A program made the position numbers and the translations under genes. From DASQVO01 sp035640715 (lineage in GTDB: Bacteria > Actinomycetota > Actinomycetes > Streptosporangiales > Streptosporangiaceae), in NCBI GenBank assembly GCA_035640715.1, contig DASQVO010000338.1, forward strand, positions 1 to 28,556: a DNA stretch of 28,556 bases, written 5' to 3'. Under the pieces are notes generated by a model that worked only from the letters and a program-made list of their open reading frames with translations, ran no database searches and was not told the origin of the DNA. Below, one piece after another: positions 1-6,180 of the stretch (the first letter of the stretch is position 1; each line of letters begins with the position of its first letter).

Positions 1-1
1 G

Positions 2-301
2 GTGGACGCGATCTTCTGCGGCAGTGACCAGATCGCCCGCGGCGTCGCCGACGGGCTGCGGTCGGCCGGGCGTCAGGTGCCCGGCGATGTCGCCCTCGTC
101 GGGTTCGACAACTGGAAGCCGATGGCCGATGGTGCCGACCCGCCGCTGACCAGCATAGATATGAACCTGGAACAGATTGGCCGTCTGGCCGCCGAGTATC
201 TGTTCTCCGCCATCGACGGAGAGCCGGCCCACGGTATTCGCACCGTGCCCCCGCGCCTGATCGTCCGCGAATCGACCGTCGGGAACCGCCTCACCAAGTG
301 A
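2..301 (+). CDS. LacI-family transcriptional regulator, C-terminal part (5' end outside window)
   Basis: The frame is open at the left edge, so only the last ~99 residues are seen. They match the end of the periplasmic-binding-protein-like effector domain of LacI regulators: IFCGSDQIARG (effector pocket/dimer region), then VPGDVALVGFDNW (the family hallmark 'DVxVVGFDD'), PPLTSIDMNLEQIGRLA, and the usual ending RLIVRESTV. The DNA-binding helix-turn-helix must lie upstream. It reads toward a decayed sugar-binding-protein gene (about 448-565), so it probably once controlled a sugar ABC importer, which is a common order in actinomycetes. Family is secure; the regulated sugar is unknown. Confidence 0.9.
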   Translation: MDAIFCGSDQIARGVADGLRSAGRQVPGDVALVGFDNWKPMADGADPPLTSIDMNLEQIGRLAAEYLFSAIDGEPAHGIRTVPPRLIVRESTVGNRLTK

Positions 302-407
302 TTGCCCGGCCGGGACGGTGCGGCGCGCCACGGCCGGCAGGGCAGTCCAGGCGGCTGCAGCCATGTCTCCTGGTAGTCCGGGCTTGTGGCCCAGAGCAGT
401 GAGAAAA

Positions 408-421
408 CGTATTCCTATACG
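408..421. promoter_or_regulatory. inverted repeat CGTAT-N4-ATACG, possible operator
   Basis: A perfect 5-bp inverted repeat with a 4-bp centre lies in a short A/T-richer patch (about 401-435) between the lacI fragment and the sugar-binding-protein remnant. Its place suggests the control region of the lost importer gene. No good -35/-10 pair is visible, so this is tentative. Confidence 0.25.
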
Positions 422-447
422 GGATCATTCAATCGGGGCGGGACGGG

Positions 448-565
448 ACGGAGGCGATCTGGACGGCTATCCAGGCCGCGATCACCGGCACCGCGACGCC
501 GAGCGCGGCGCTGCAGCAGGCGCAGTCCACGATTTCCACGATCCCGCAGGTCAAGGGGGCTGAGG
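448..565 (+). pseudogene. remnant: C-terminus of a sugar ABC transporter substrate-binding protein
   Basis: Frame 1 from 448 reads TEAIWTAIQAAITGTATPSA followed by ALQQAQSTISTIPQ. This alanine/threonine-rich amphipathic ending (AIWTAIQAAITGTATPSAAL..A) is typical of the last helix of CUT1-type sugar-binding lipoproteins in actinomycetes. No start, lipobox or body of the protein is present; the sequence just upstream (421-447) does not continue the family. The native stop is also lost: the expected TGA at 561-563 is in another frame. A terminator-like hairpin follows at 580-623, as expected for a genuine gene end. I read it as the tail left after a large internal deletion. Could be a chance reading frame, but the residue pattern argues against that. 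Confidence 0.5.
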
Positions 566-579
566 ACCTGCGCTCTGTA

Positions 580-623
580 CGGGCCCGCGGCCTGGCAAGG
601 ACCTCCGCCGGGCCGCGGGCCCG
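580..623. terminator. strong hairpin between two convergent gene remnants
   Basis: Perfect 13-bp arms, CGGGCCCGCGGCC (580-592) and its complement (611-623), with an 18-nt loop. It sits exactly between the end of the + strand binding-protein remnant and the end of the - strand Asp-box remnant (stop at 638-640), so it probably served as a two-way terminator. There is no T-run, which is usual in high-GC actinomycetes. Confidence 0.6.
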
Positions 624-637
624 CGCTGTTCCCGGGA

Positions 638-1003
638 TCAGCGTTGCGGGAAGGTCACCACCGCGGAGTAGATCTCCGAATCCGGGCTGGTGCCGATGGC
701 GCTTCCCCAGCTCATGGCGAGCCGGACCCCGGGGCCACCGGGGAGGACCGAGATGCCGAACGTGTCGCCGGGCTCAGCTACCCGCCGGGGAACACAGCAG
801 CTTGACCTCTACCGCGGAGGGGCCGTAGTTCCAGGTGAGGTAGATGTCGCCGTTCCGGCTGGCCGCGATGAAGTCGCGGTCACCCCAGTTCCCGCTGACC
901 GGGAGCGTGATCGAGGAGACCTGCGGGAACGTCGCGCCGTGATCGAACGACGCAGCCACGATCGGGTACATGTGGGTTTGGTCGACCCGGACGGGGAGAA
1001 GGC
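638..1003 (-). pseudogene. remnant: C-terminal part of an Asp-box (BNR, sialidase-like) protein, frameshifted
   Basis: Two minus-strand frames together give a continuous sialidase-like ending. The first (about 1000 down to 774) holds AASFDHGATF, an Asp-box (S-x-D-x-G-x-T-F), then GNWGDRDFIAASRNGDIYLTW, and meets a stop at 774-776. One base on, the other frame continues with GDTFGISVLPGG, MSWGSAIGTSPDSEIYSAVV and stops at 638. A single-base insertion near 774-778 explains both halves. The upstream end is fused in frame to a DUF4276 fragment near 1003, so the catalytic part is missing. It is not a copy of the intact beta-propeller gene at 11835-13511. Substrate cannot be inferred. Confidence 0.6.
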
Positions 1004-1289
1004 CCTGCGAGGGTGCTAGCAGTGCGGCCAGTTCCACTGGACATGCGACGCCGTCGCCGTCACGCAGCACGAGAACCCCGCCGTATCCGTGCACGCGTGC
1101 GGCTTGAACCCGGATCGCTTTGGCGAGCTCGTCGGGCTTGCGCATCTTGCCGGAGTCGAACCGGAACGGCTGCGCCACCTCAATCCACGTGCCTAGCAAC
1201 TCGTATCCGACCCGGGTAACGAGTTGCCGGATGGCCACAACTTCACCATGCCCTTCGACGATTGGCGCGAGCACTGGCGTGCTGGTCAC
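1004..1289 (-). pseudogene. remnant: N-terminal half of a DUF4276 (TOPRIM-like, RloB-type) protein
   Basis: Starts with GTG at 1289, overlapping the stop of the upstream ATPase fragment by 4 bp (GTGA). Residues 1-93 fit DUF4276: VLAPIVEGHGE carries the conserved VEGxxE acid of TOPRIM folds, and GVLVLRDGDGVACPVEL corresponds to the VLxDxDxxCP segment with the second acidic motif. After about residue 94 the sequence changes to an Asp-box protein, so roughly the second half is lost. In the intact two-gene arrangement, an AAA/OLD-like ATPase plus a DUF4276 partner is found in genomic islands and is linked to phage defence (AbiL/RloAB-like systems). Here it cannot be functional. Confidence 0.65.
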
Positions 1290-1592
1290 TGTGCCTCCAC
1301 AGGCCGGGAAGCGGCAGGGAGAAGTTGATCGGTACGCAAGAGCTCCCCAGGGGTGTGAAGGTCTTCGCGCAGTGCAAGCGCGCCTGCCTGGTCAAGCTCC
1401 CCGATCACCGTCGCGCCGGAGACCGACCGTACGGCGCGCAATTCGGAGAGGTCGAAGTCGTGGCGGTCAAGGAGATCCGGGCTATGGCTGGTGACGATCA
1501 CCTGGCGCCGCTCGCTTGCGTCACGCAAGGCGTCCAGTAGCACGCCAGCCGCCGCCGGATGCAAGGCGCTCTCGGGTTCTTCGCCGCCCAGT
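1286..1592 (-). pseudogene. remnant: C-terminal part of an AAA ATPase (AAA_21/OLD-like)
   Basis: The minus-strand frame holds LLGGEEPESALHP (Walker B, EEPE-x-x-LHP of SMC/OLD-like ATPases), then VIVTSHSPDLLDR (the switch/H-loop 'TSHSPxLLD') and the usual ending ALREDLHTPGELLRTDQL. The Walker A half is absent: just upstream of LLGGEEPE the DNA belongs to a short-chain dehydrogenase in another frame (junction about 1590). The stop overlaps the GTG of the DUF4276 remnant by 4 bp, preserving the operon layout of a defence-type ATPase/TOPRIM pair. Only about 100 of an expected 350-450 residues remain. Confidence 0.75.
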
Positions 1593-1780
1593 AAACGGAC
1601 TCGGCGATGTCGTCGGCCGTCAGCGGCTGCATGGCTGCGTAGACGGCGTCCGCCTTCGTCTTGTCGCCGCTGAACCGGACGGCGGAGAATTCCGTGCCGG
1701 CCATTCCAGGCTCGATGCAGGTGACGCGCACGCCGGTGCCGTGCAGGTCGCTGCGCAGGTCCAGGCTGAAGCGGCCGTGT
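1590..1780 (-). pseudogene. remnant: internal/C-terminal piece of a short-chain dehydrogenase (YdfG-like SDR)
   Basis: The minus-strand frame reads RFSLDLRSDLHGTGVRVTCI, then EPGMAGTEFSAVRF, AVYAAMQPLTADDIAESVYW. This is the stretch after the catalytic Tyr/Lys of NADP-dependent 3-hydroxy-acid (serine) dehydrogenase-like SDRs: the V-R-V-T-x-I-E-P-G-M signature and the 'LTADDIAExVYW' helix. The Rossmann glycine motif, catalytic residues and the usual 'HVNINRxExMP' ending are missing. It breaks off at about 1590 in the middle of the ATPase remnant and at about 1780 on the other side, so it is a fragment trapped between two deletions. Confidence 0.7.
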
Positions 1781-1801
1781 GAGGCTCTCGCGCGTCCGCG
1801 T

Positions 1802-2968
1802 TCATCCGGTGAGCCCGGCGTGGTCGAACCGGGCGATGAGGCTGGGCTTGCGTAGGTGCGCTTCGCGCAGTGCCGCGAAGCGCCGCGCGAATGCCTGGGC
1901 CTGATCCTCGCGCCGGGCGATTTCCCGCAGGTCCTTGAGCAGAGCGACGGCCGCGTCGTACTGGGCTTGCTGCTTGGTGTTGATCAGCCTTTCGGCGTCG
2001 GCCCAGGCAGTCTCCTGGTCGCGGGCCAGTTCCTTCAGGCGCTTCTCGCGGCCTGCCGCGCGTTGCCGGTCAAGGAGGGCTTGCTGCGCGGCGGCCCTGG
2101 CCGCGGCTTGCTGTTCACGCCGCCGACGGCGTGCCGCTGCGGCATCCAGGAGTTCCGCCACGGTTCGCCGGGGATAAGGGCTGGGCTGGTGACCCGGTCC
2201 TCCGCGGACGCTGCGCAACAATTCCATCCGCGCCCTTGCCGCCTGGTCCTCTGCGACCAGCAGGAGAAGTCTGTCCTTATCTTCGCCCGCCAGGTTCGCG
2301 ATGTACTCGGCCAGCGCACGCGGATCGTCCTCCGCCTCGGTCAGCGCAGGGCTGGCCTCGGCTGCGACCTGAAGCAGGTCGGAGTCAAGGCGGAGGAAGT
2401 CGGCAAGGGCGCGCTGCGGGGCAGTGAGTGATCCCAAGCTGGCCGGAACCGGTGGCTCCAGATCGTCCTCGTCCTCCTCGTCAAAGGCGTCCTCATCGCT
2501 TTCCCATACGCCGCAGGCCGACAGCCATGCCAGGTAGAGAGGCCGCAGGTCCCCGGCGGCGAGTTCGGAGCGGACGCCGATGATAGCGGACAGCGAGTCT
2601 TCGGCACCTTCCTCCCACTCACCCGTCTCGTCCTCGCTGATCATGTTGAGGATCACGTAGTCGCCCGTGCCCGATACGCTCACCTGGTCGCCGGCACAGT
2701 ACTGTCCGGCGATCTCCGGGTCGAGGAGCGTGCGCGGCAGCCGGAGCATGATCCGGTGGGTGCCCCAGTTCGCAAGATACAGATGCGCGTCGTAGTAACG
2801 CTGCATCAGCCGTTCTGGGCTGCCCTTGAAGTCACCCCAGTGATACTCGTTGGTGAAGCTGGTGGCGGTGATCCTGGCCCGGGTTGAAAGTCGGCGGACT
2901 TCGGCCTGCTCGGCGGCGGTCAGTGGGCGGTCCACCGCGAGGAACTCGTAATACTGGTACTCGCTCAC
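1802..2968 (-). CDS. conserved hypothetical protein, 388 aa, coupled to a CcbP-like gene
   Basis: The start is GTG at 2968, because it overlaps the stop of the upstream CcbP-like gene (GTGA); the open frame extends further up but inside that gene. The N-terminal ~160 residues (SEYQYYEFLAVDRPLT, NEYHWGDFKGS, YYDAHLYLANWGTHRIMLRLP, SEDETGEW) form a globular domain that I recognise as a widespread conserved hypothetical family. An acidic linker (SDEDAFDEEDEDDLEPPVP) follows, then a long, mostly helical, Arg/Ala/Gln-rich part with a likely coiled coil (ARRRRREQQAAARAAAQQAL..LDRQRAAGREKRLKELARDQE). No signal peptide or membrane segment is seen. Function unknown; the constant partner suggests that it works with the calcium-binding protein. 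Confidence 0.8.
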   Translation of the reverse strand: MSEYQYYEFLAVDRPLTAAEQAEVRRLSTRARITATSFTNEYHWGDFKGSPERLMQRYYDAHLYLANWGTHRIMLRLPRTLLDPEIAGQYCAGDQVSVSGTGDYVILNMISEDETGEWEEGAEDSLSAIIGVRSELAAGDLRPLYLAWLSACGVWESDEDAFDEEDEDDLEPPVPASLGSLTAPQRALADFLRLDSDLLQVAAEASPALTEAEDDPRALAEYIANLAGEDKDRLLLLVAEDQAARARMELLRSVRGGPGHQPSPYPRRTVAELLDAAAARRRRREQQAAARAAAQQALLDRQRAAGREKRLKELARDQETAWADAERLINTKQQAQYDAAVALLKDLREIARREDQAQAFARRFAALREAHLRKPSLIARFDHAGLTG

Positions 2969-3291
2969 CGCAGGAGCGCCCAATGCTGGTAGGCCGCGAT
3001 CCATTCCCAGCCCCGAGGCGGGGGCTCCGGCAGCGGAAGGTCGAGGATTGGGATCGCCTGCCGGTACTTCCCGCGGACGCAGATCGCGACGATCCCGCTC
3101 GCGGTGAGTTCCACGGCCTTGACGGTCACCTCGACGCCCAGGATCGTTGTCGTGAACGGGATGGCCAGGTTGTCCCCGATCATGACGTGGAAGCCGGACA
3201 GCTGCTCTTCATCGCCGTAGGCGTCCACGGTGGCCTCTTCGACCAGCGCCTCCAGCTCCGCCTCGCTCAGCTCCCTCACATCCCCAAGCAT
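2965..3291 (-). CDS. CcbP-like calcium-binding protein
   Basis: About 108 residues from ATG at 3291 (an upstream in-frame ATG at 3306 and GTG at 3279 are alternatives; none has a clear ribosome binding site). The sequence ELEALVEEATVDAYGDEEQL, GFHVMIGDNLAIPFTTTILG, VEVTVKAVEL, GIVAICVRGKYRQAIPILDL and PPPRGWEWIAAYQHW matches the CcbP family (cyanobacterial Ca2+-binding protein): acidic helix, 'NLAxPFxTxxLGxEV' strand region, and a final GWEWIxAYxxW. Several Asp/Glu residues (VEEATVDAYGDEE) could bind calcium. Its stop overlaps the start of the 388-aa gene by 4 bp, so the two are translated together. Confidence 0.75.
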   Translation of the reverse strand: MLGDVRELSEAELEALVEEATVDAYGDEEQLSGFHVMIGDNLAIPFTTTILGVEVTVKAVELTASGIVAICVRGKYRQAIPILDLPLPEPPPRGWEWIAAYQHWALLR

Positions 3292-3765
3292 AATGAGGCC
3301 TGCCATTGGGGAAGGCTTCGCCGTCGCGCTGAGTAGCCGGACGATCGCGGGTAACCGGCCCGTGGGAAGCACTGCGATGGGCAACTGGCCGCGCCGGACT
3401 GCCCGGGCATCCGCGCCTACATCAATGGCGCTGGCACGGCGCCCCGCTCGACGGGTAACCCCAGGAAAGGCTGGCCCGGCGGAATCGAAGGACTTACATC
3501 AGCCTCGCCGGCGCCGGCGGAGTGACCCGAGCCTGCTGCATCTCGCACCTCCCAGAGCCGGATGCCTATGACCTGGCATCTTCCAGCTTCGCACGAAGGG
3601 CTTCCCGGCCATCACGGCCGGTACCCGTTTCCATGGTGCGGCAGCAGGAATGCGCGTCCACCCGCTAGCTGCCCCGGCCGCGATGACGATCACGCAAGAC
3701 CCCGGTCACGCGCCTCCCCGCCACGGCCGGGCCGCGGGCGCGCCTCCCCGCCAGCCAGACGGGGC
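3292..3765. other. 474-bp stretch without a recognisable gene
   Basis: Both strands hold only short frames with no family resemblance. It lies upstream of the CcbP-like gene and downstream of araA, both on the minus strand, so it should contain the araA transcript end and the CcbP promoter; I see neither a clear T-tract terminator nor a convincing -35/-10. It includes a 15-bp direct repeat (3709-3753). Confidence 0.5.
3709..3753. repeat. 15-bp direct repeat, two copies 30 bp apart
   Basis: CGCGCCTCCCCGCCA occurs at 3709-3723 and again at 3739-3753, just after the araA stop (on the minus strand). The copies are identical. Function unknown; it may be part of the transcript end. Confidence 0.6.
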
Positions 3766-5163
3766 CTACACCTGGACGAACTCGATCCCAGCGAGCTCGC
3801 AGAAGTCGCGCCACGCCGCCGCGTGGTGGCCCAGGTTCATGACCTCGTGGTGCGCGCCGCCCGCGCGGAGCCAGCCGTTCAGGCAGGCACGCAGCCCGGA
3901 GGCCGGGCGGAACTGCCCGTACGGCATCTCCAGCGCTGGCAGTTCCTGGCTGTCGAGGTTCTCGCCTTCCGCGACGACCAGCCGGAACCTGTCGCCCTCC
4001 AGCGAGATCAGGGTCGCGAGCGTGGCCGGGCCGGGCTGGTACTGGAACAGGAACGTCGGCGGGTCATCGAGCCGGCCGATGCCGAGCGGCCGCTTGATGA
4101 GCTTCACCGGCCGGTCGGAGCGCGCGATTTTCCAGTTGCCCTCGCCCATGTGGCTCTGCAGGATCGAGTCCGACGGGAAGTCCATCGCGTACATCTCGGT
4201 GAAGTGCGCGTCGCCGATCAGGGTGTGCCCGGCGGAGACCAGGCAGGCGGTGAGCACGTCGCCTTCGGCGGCGTACCCGTAGCCCTTGGCCATCAGGCTG
4301 GACGCGGCGGCCAGCGGCAGGCGGCTGAACCGGCCGTCCTCACCGATCGCGTCGAAGTGCGCGGTGTAGGCGCCGAACCCGCGGTCGTTCAGGATCTGCT
4401 CCAGGGCCACCTGCATCCGGGCGTGGTCCTCGCGTTCCTCCCGGGACAGCCTCGGATCGATCTCGAAGTTCGCGTCCTCGAACCCGGTCACCTCCGCGAT
4501 CTGCGCGTAGGTGACGTCCAGCATCCCGCGGTACAGGTCGCCCGGCGCGACCGCGATGATCTCCGGTCCGAGTGTCCTGATCAGGGCGCTCTCGTCCACC
4601 CGGATGTCGCCCATGTCGTTCATCGCGTAGCCGAAGATCGCGGTCTTCAGCGACTTCCAGGCGGTGACGGCGGCCGCGGCACGTGCCCACCGGCCGACGT
4701 CGGCGCGGAAGCTGTCGCTCTTCCAGTCATCGGTCAGAACGTGGAAGCGCTTGCCGGCCCGGACCATGGCGTTCGCGGTGTCCTGGGCGCCGTGCACGCC
4801 CTGGTTGTAGGTCATGTCGGCCATATCCCAGGCCGGGGTGACCGACGGCTCCGGCTGGATGTTGGCCAGGCAGACCGGCAGCCGCGACTCGCTCAGCAGC
4901 CGCGCCACCCGCATCGCGGGACCGTAGGTGAGCATCACGACGAGCACGCCGTCGAGGCCGGAGTCCTCGAACTCGCGCATCGCGCGCTCTGCGTCCTCGC
5001 GGTACTTGATCGCCTTGCTGGGGATGAACTCGGCAACGTCGGCCAGGTGGCTGGCGATCTCCGCGGCATAACCCTCCTGCCGCTGGGCTATCCCGGGGAT
5101 CATGTCGTCGTACAGGTCCTGCATGATGCCGAGGATGCCGATGCGCGGCTTACGGTCAGCCAT
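3766..5163 (-). CDS. araA: L-arabinose isomerase family protein
   Basis: 465 residues from ATG at 5163, preceded by GAGAAGGAGATTGTC (strong Shine-Dalgarno, about 7 nt spacing). The L-arabinose/L-fucose isomerase fold interconverts aldose and ketose using a divalent metal. Family marks in order: RIGILGIMQDLYDDMIPG at the N-terminus; VVMLTYGPAM; NQGVHGAQDTANAM (the HGxQD region); GFGAYTAHFDAIGEDGRF; GYGYAAEGD (metal Glu); HFTEMYAMDF (metal Glu); SHMGEGNW (metal His); and NLGHHAA near the end (metal His). All four metal ligands appear present. It is slightly shorter than E. coli AraA (~500). It is the third catabolic gene of lacI-araB-araD-araA, so isomerisation of arabinose to ribulose is the likely step; a related sugar remains possible. 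Confidence 0.85.
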   Translation of the reverse strand: MADRKPRIGILGIMQDLYDDMIPGIAQRQEGYAAEIASHLADVAEFIPSKAIKYREDAERAMREFEDSGLDGVLVVMLTYGPAMRVARLLSESRLPVCLANIQPEPSVTPAWDMADMTYNQGVHGAQDTANAMVRAGKRFHVLTDDWKSDSFRADVGRWARAAAAVTAWKSLKTAIFGYAMNDMGDIRVDESALIRTLGPEIIAVAPGDLYRGMLDVTYAQIAEVTGFEDANFEIDPRLSREEREDHARMQVALEQILNDRGFGAYTAHFDAIGEDGRFSRLPLAAASSLMAKGYGYAAEGDVLTACLVSAGHTLIGDAHFTEMYAMDFPSDSILQSHMGEGNWKIARSDRPVKLIKRPLGIGRLDDPPTFLFQYQPGPATLATLISLEGDRFRLVVAEGENLDSQELPALEMPYGQFRPASGLRACLNGWLRAGGAHHEVMNLGHHAAAWRDFCELAGIEFVQV

Positions 5164-5226
5164 GACAATCTCCTTCTCGAATCGGGGCGGGCCTGATGGC
5201 CGGCCGCGCACGCGCACAGCGGCGGT

Positions 5227-5276
5227 CAGTGCTGGCCATCGTGGTCAGTGCTGGCAGGGCAGTGCTCAGTGCTGGC
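5227..5276. repeat. short repeats derived from the araD stop region
   Basis: CAGTGCTGGC occurs three times, at 5227-5236, 5246-5255 and 5267-5276, plus a partial CAGTGCT at 5260. The last copy contains the araD stop codon (minus-strand CAGCACTGA), and the others look like tandem duplications of it in the araD-araA gap, each carrying another potential TGA. Probably replication slippage. Confidence 0.6.
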
Positions 5277-5964
5277 CGTAGTGCTCCTTGTATCGCTTGT
5301 GCAGCGCGTCTACCTGGTCCTGCGGCAGCGGCTCAAGATCGCCGAATGCCCGGGCCAGGTACACGGTGCGGGCCACGTCCTCGCACATGACCGCTGCCTT
5401 GACGGCGTTGCGGACGGTCGGGCCGATGGTGAACACGCCGTGGCTGCGCATCAGGACCGCGGGGGAGCGGTGGCCGGTCAGCGCCGCCACGACACCCCGC
5501 CCGATCTCGTCGCCGCCGATCAGCGCGAACGGCCCGATCGGGATCTCCCCGCCGAACTCGTCGGCCATGGCGGTGATGACGCACGGGATCGGCTCGCCCT
5601 GCGCGGCCCACGCGGTCGCGTAGGTCGAGTGAGTGTGCACGATGCCGCCTACTCCGGGCATGTGCCGGTAGATGTAGGCATGCGTCGCGGTGTCACTGGA
5701 CGGGCTGTAGCCATCGCTGACCGTGTTGCCGTCCAGGTCGCATACGACCATCGTTTCGGGAGTCAGGTCGTCGTAACTGACGCCGCTGGGCTTGATGACC
5801 ATCAGGTCGGTGCCGGGGACACGCGCGGACACGTTCCCCGATGTCCAGGCGACAAGTCCGTTGCGCGGCAGTTCGGCGTGCAGGTCGCAGACGATCTCGC
5901 GAAGCTCGGCGATGAGCTCGGCGGTCGGCGCGTCGATGCCGGGCACGCTCGGTTCGGCGCTCAA
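5266..5964 (-). CDS. araD: L-ribulose-5-phosphate 4-epimerase (class II aldolase family)
   Basis: 232 residues, the normal size. The start is TTG at 5964, chosen because GGAGG lies 6 nt upstream and the protein begins at the usual place. AraD turns L-ribulose-5-phosphate into D-xylulose-5-phosphate, feeding the pentose phosphate pathway. Visible marks: TSGNVSAR (41-48, phosphate binding), KPSG (58-61), SSDTATH with Asp91 and His95, HTHS with the zinc ligands His110 and His112, and RSHGVF with the third zinc ligand His175. The aldolase-type (fuculose-phosphate) relatives share this fold, but the araB/araA neighbours favour the epimerase. The gap to araB (111 bp) contains hairpins, so its level may be set separately from araB. 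Confidence 0.9.
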   Translation of the reverse strand: MSAEPSVPGIDAPTAELIAELREIVCDLHAELPRNGLVAWTSGNVSARVPGTDLMVIKPSGVSYDDLTPETMVVCDLDGNTVSDGYSPSSDTATHAYIYRHMPGVGGIVHTHSTYATAWAAQGEPIPCVITAMADEFGGEIPIGPFALIGGDEIGRGVVAALTGHRSPAVLMRSHGVFTIGPTVRNAVKAAVMCEDVARTVYLARAFGDLEPLPQDQVDALHKRYKEHYGQH

Positions 5965-6006
5965 CAGCTACCTCCAAGGGGGGCTGCCCCCTACCGGCCC
6001 AGCGAC

Positions 6007-6024
6007 CCCGGGCCTTTGCCCGGG
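6007..6024. terminator. 7-bp hairpin in the araB-araD gap
   Basis: CCCGGGC - CTTT - GCCCGGG forms a perfect stem with a 4-nt loop, just beyond the large repeat hairpin behind araB. It is followed on the + strand by GTGAGCGGCCGGTG, which also occurs at 6106-6119 inside the large hairpin. It could reduce read-through from araB into araDA or protect the mRNA ends; there is no T-run. Confidence 0.4.
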
Positions 6025-6053
6025 TGAGCGGCCGGTGCGGGACGGTCATTGGT

Positions 6054-6180
6054 GCGGGTTACGGACAGGCGATCGTTACCGGCCGCTCACCGGGCCTCCG
6101 GCCCGGTGAGCGGCCGGTGTATCGGACAGCACCGCAGCAAACTGACGGGGGGTTCCGGGAGGTCGCCCCCCCGGGCCAGT
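6054..6180 (-). repeat. interspersed ~127-bp hairpin element, copy A (3' end of araB)
   Basis: Read on the minus strand this stretch matches 19156-19283 on the plus strand: the left ~73 nt agree at about 90%, and the last ~29 nt (CCGGTAACGATCGCCTGTCC... to ...TAACCCGC) are identical. In the middle is a perfect palindrome at 6079-6117: 18-bp arms, CCGGCCGCTCACCGGGCC and its complement, around a 3-nt loop. It carries the stop codon of araB (TAA at 6076-6078) and codes for the last ~34 residues of AraB. No transposase is inside; it looks like a REP/MITE-type non-autonomous element. Confidence 0.8.

Noticed and set aside
3498..3545. 15-codon minus-strand ORF preceded by GGGAGG
   Set aside because: Good ribosome binding site but no stop-start link to araA-type genes, no conserved features and no stem-loop to suggest a leader peptide.
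3562..5196. 544-codon plus-strand ORF
   Set aside because: Antisense of araA; the product is His/Arg/Gly/Val-rich without family features, as expected from the opposite strand of a high-GC gene.
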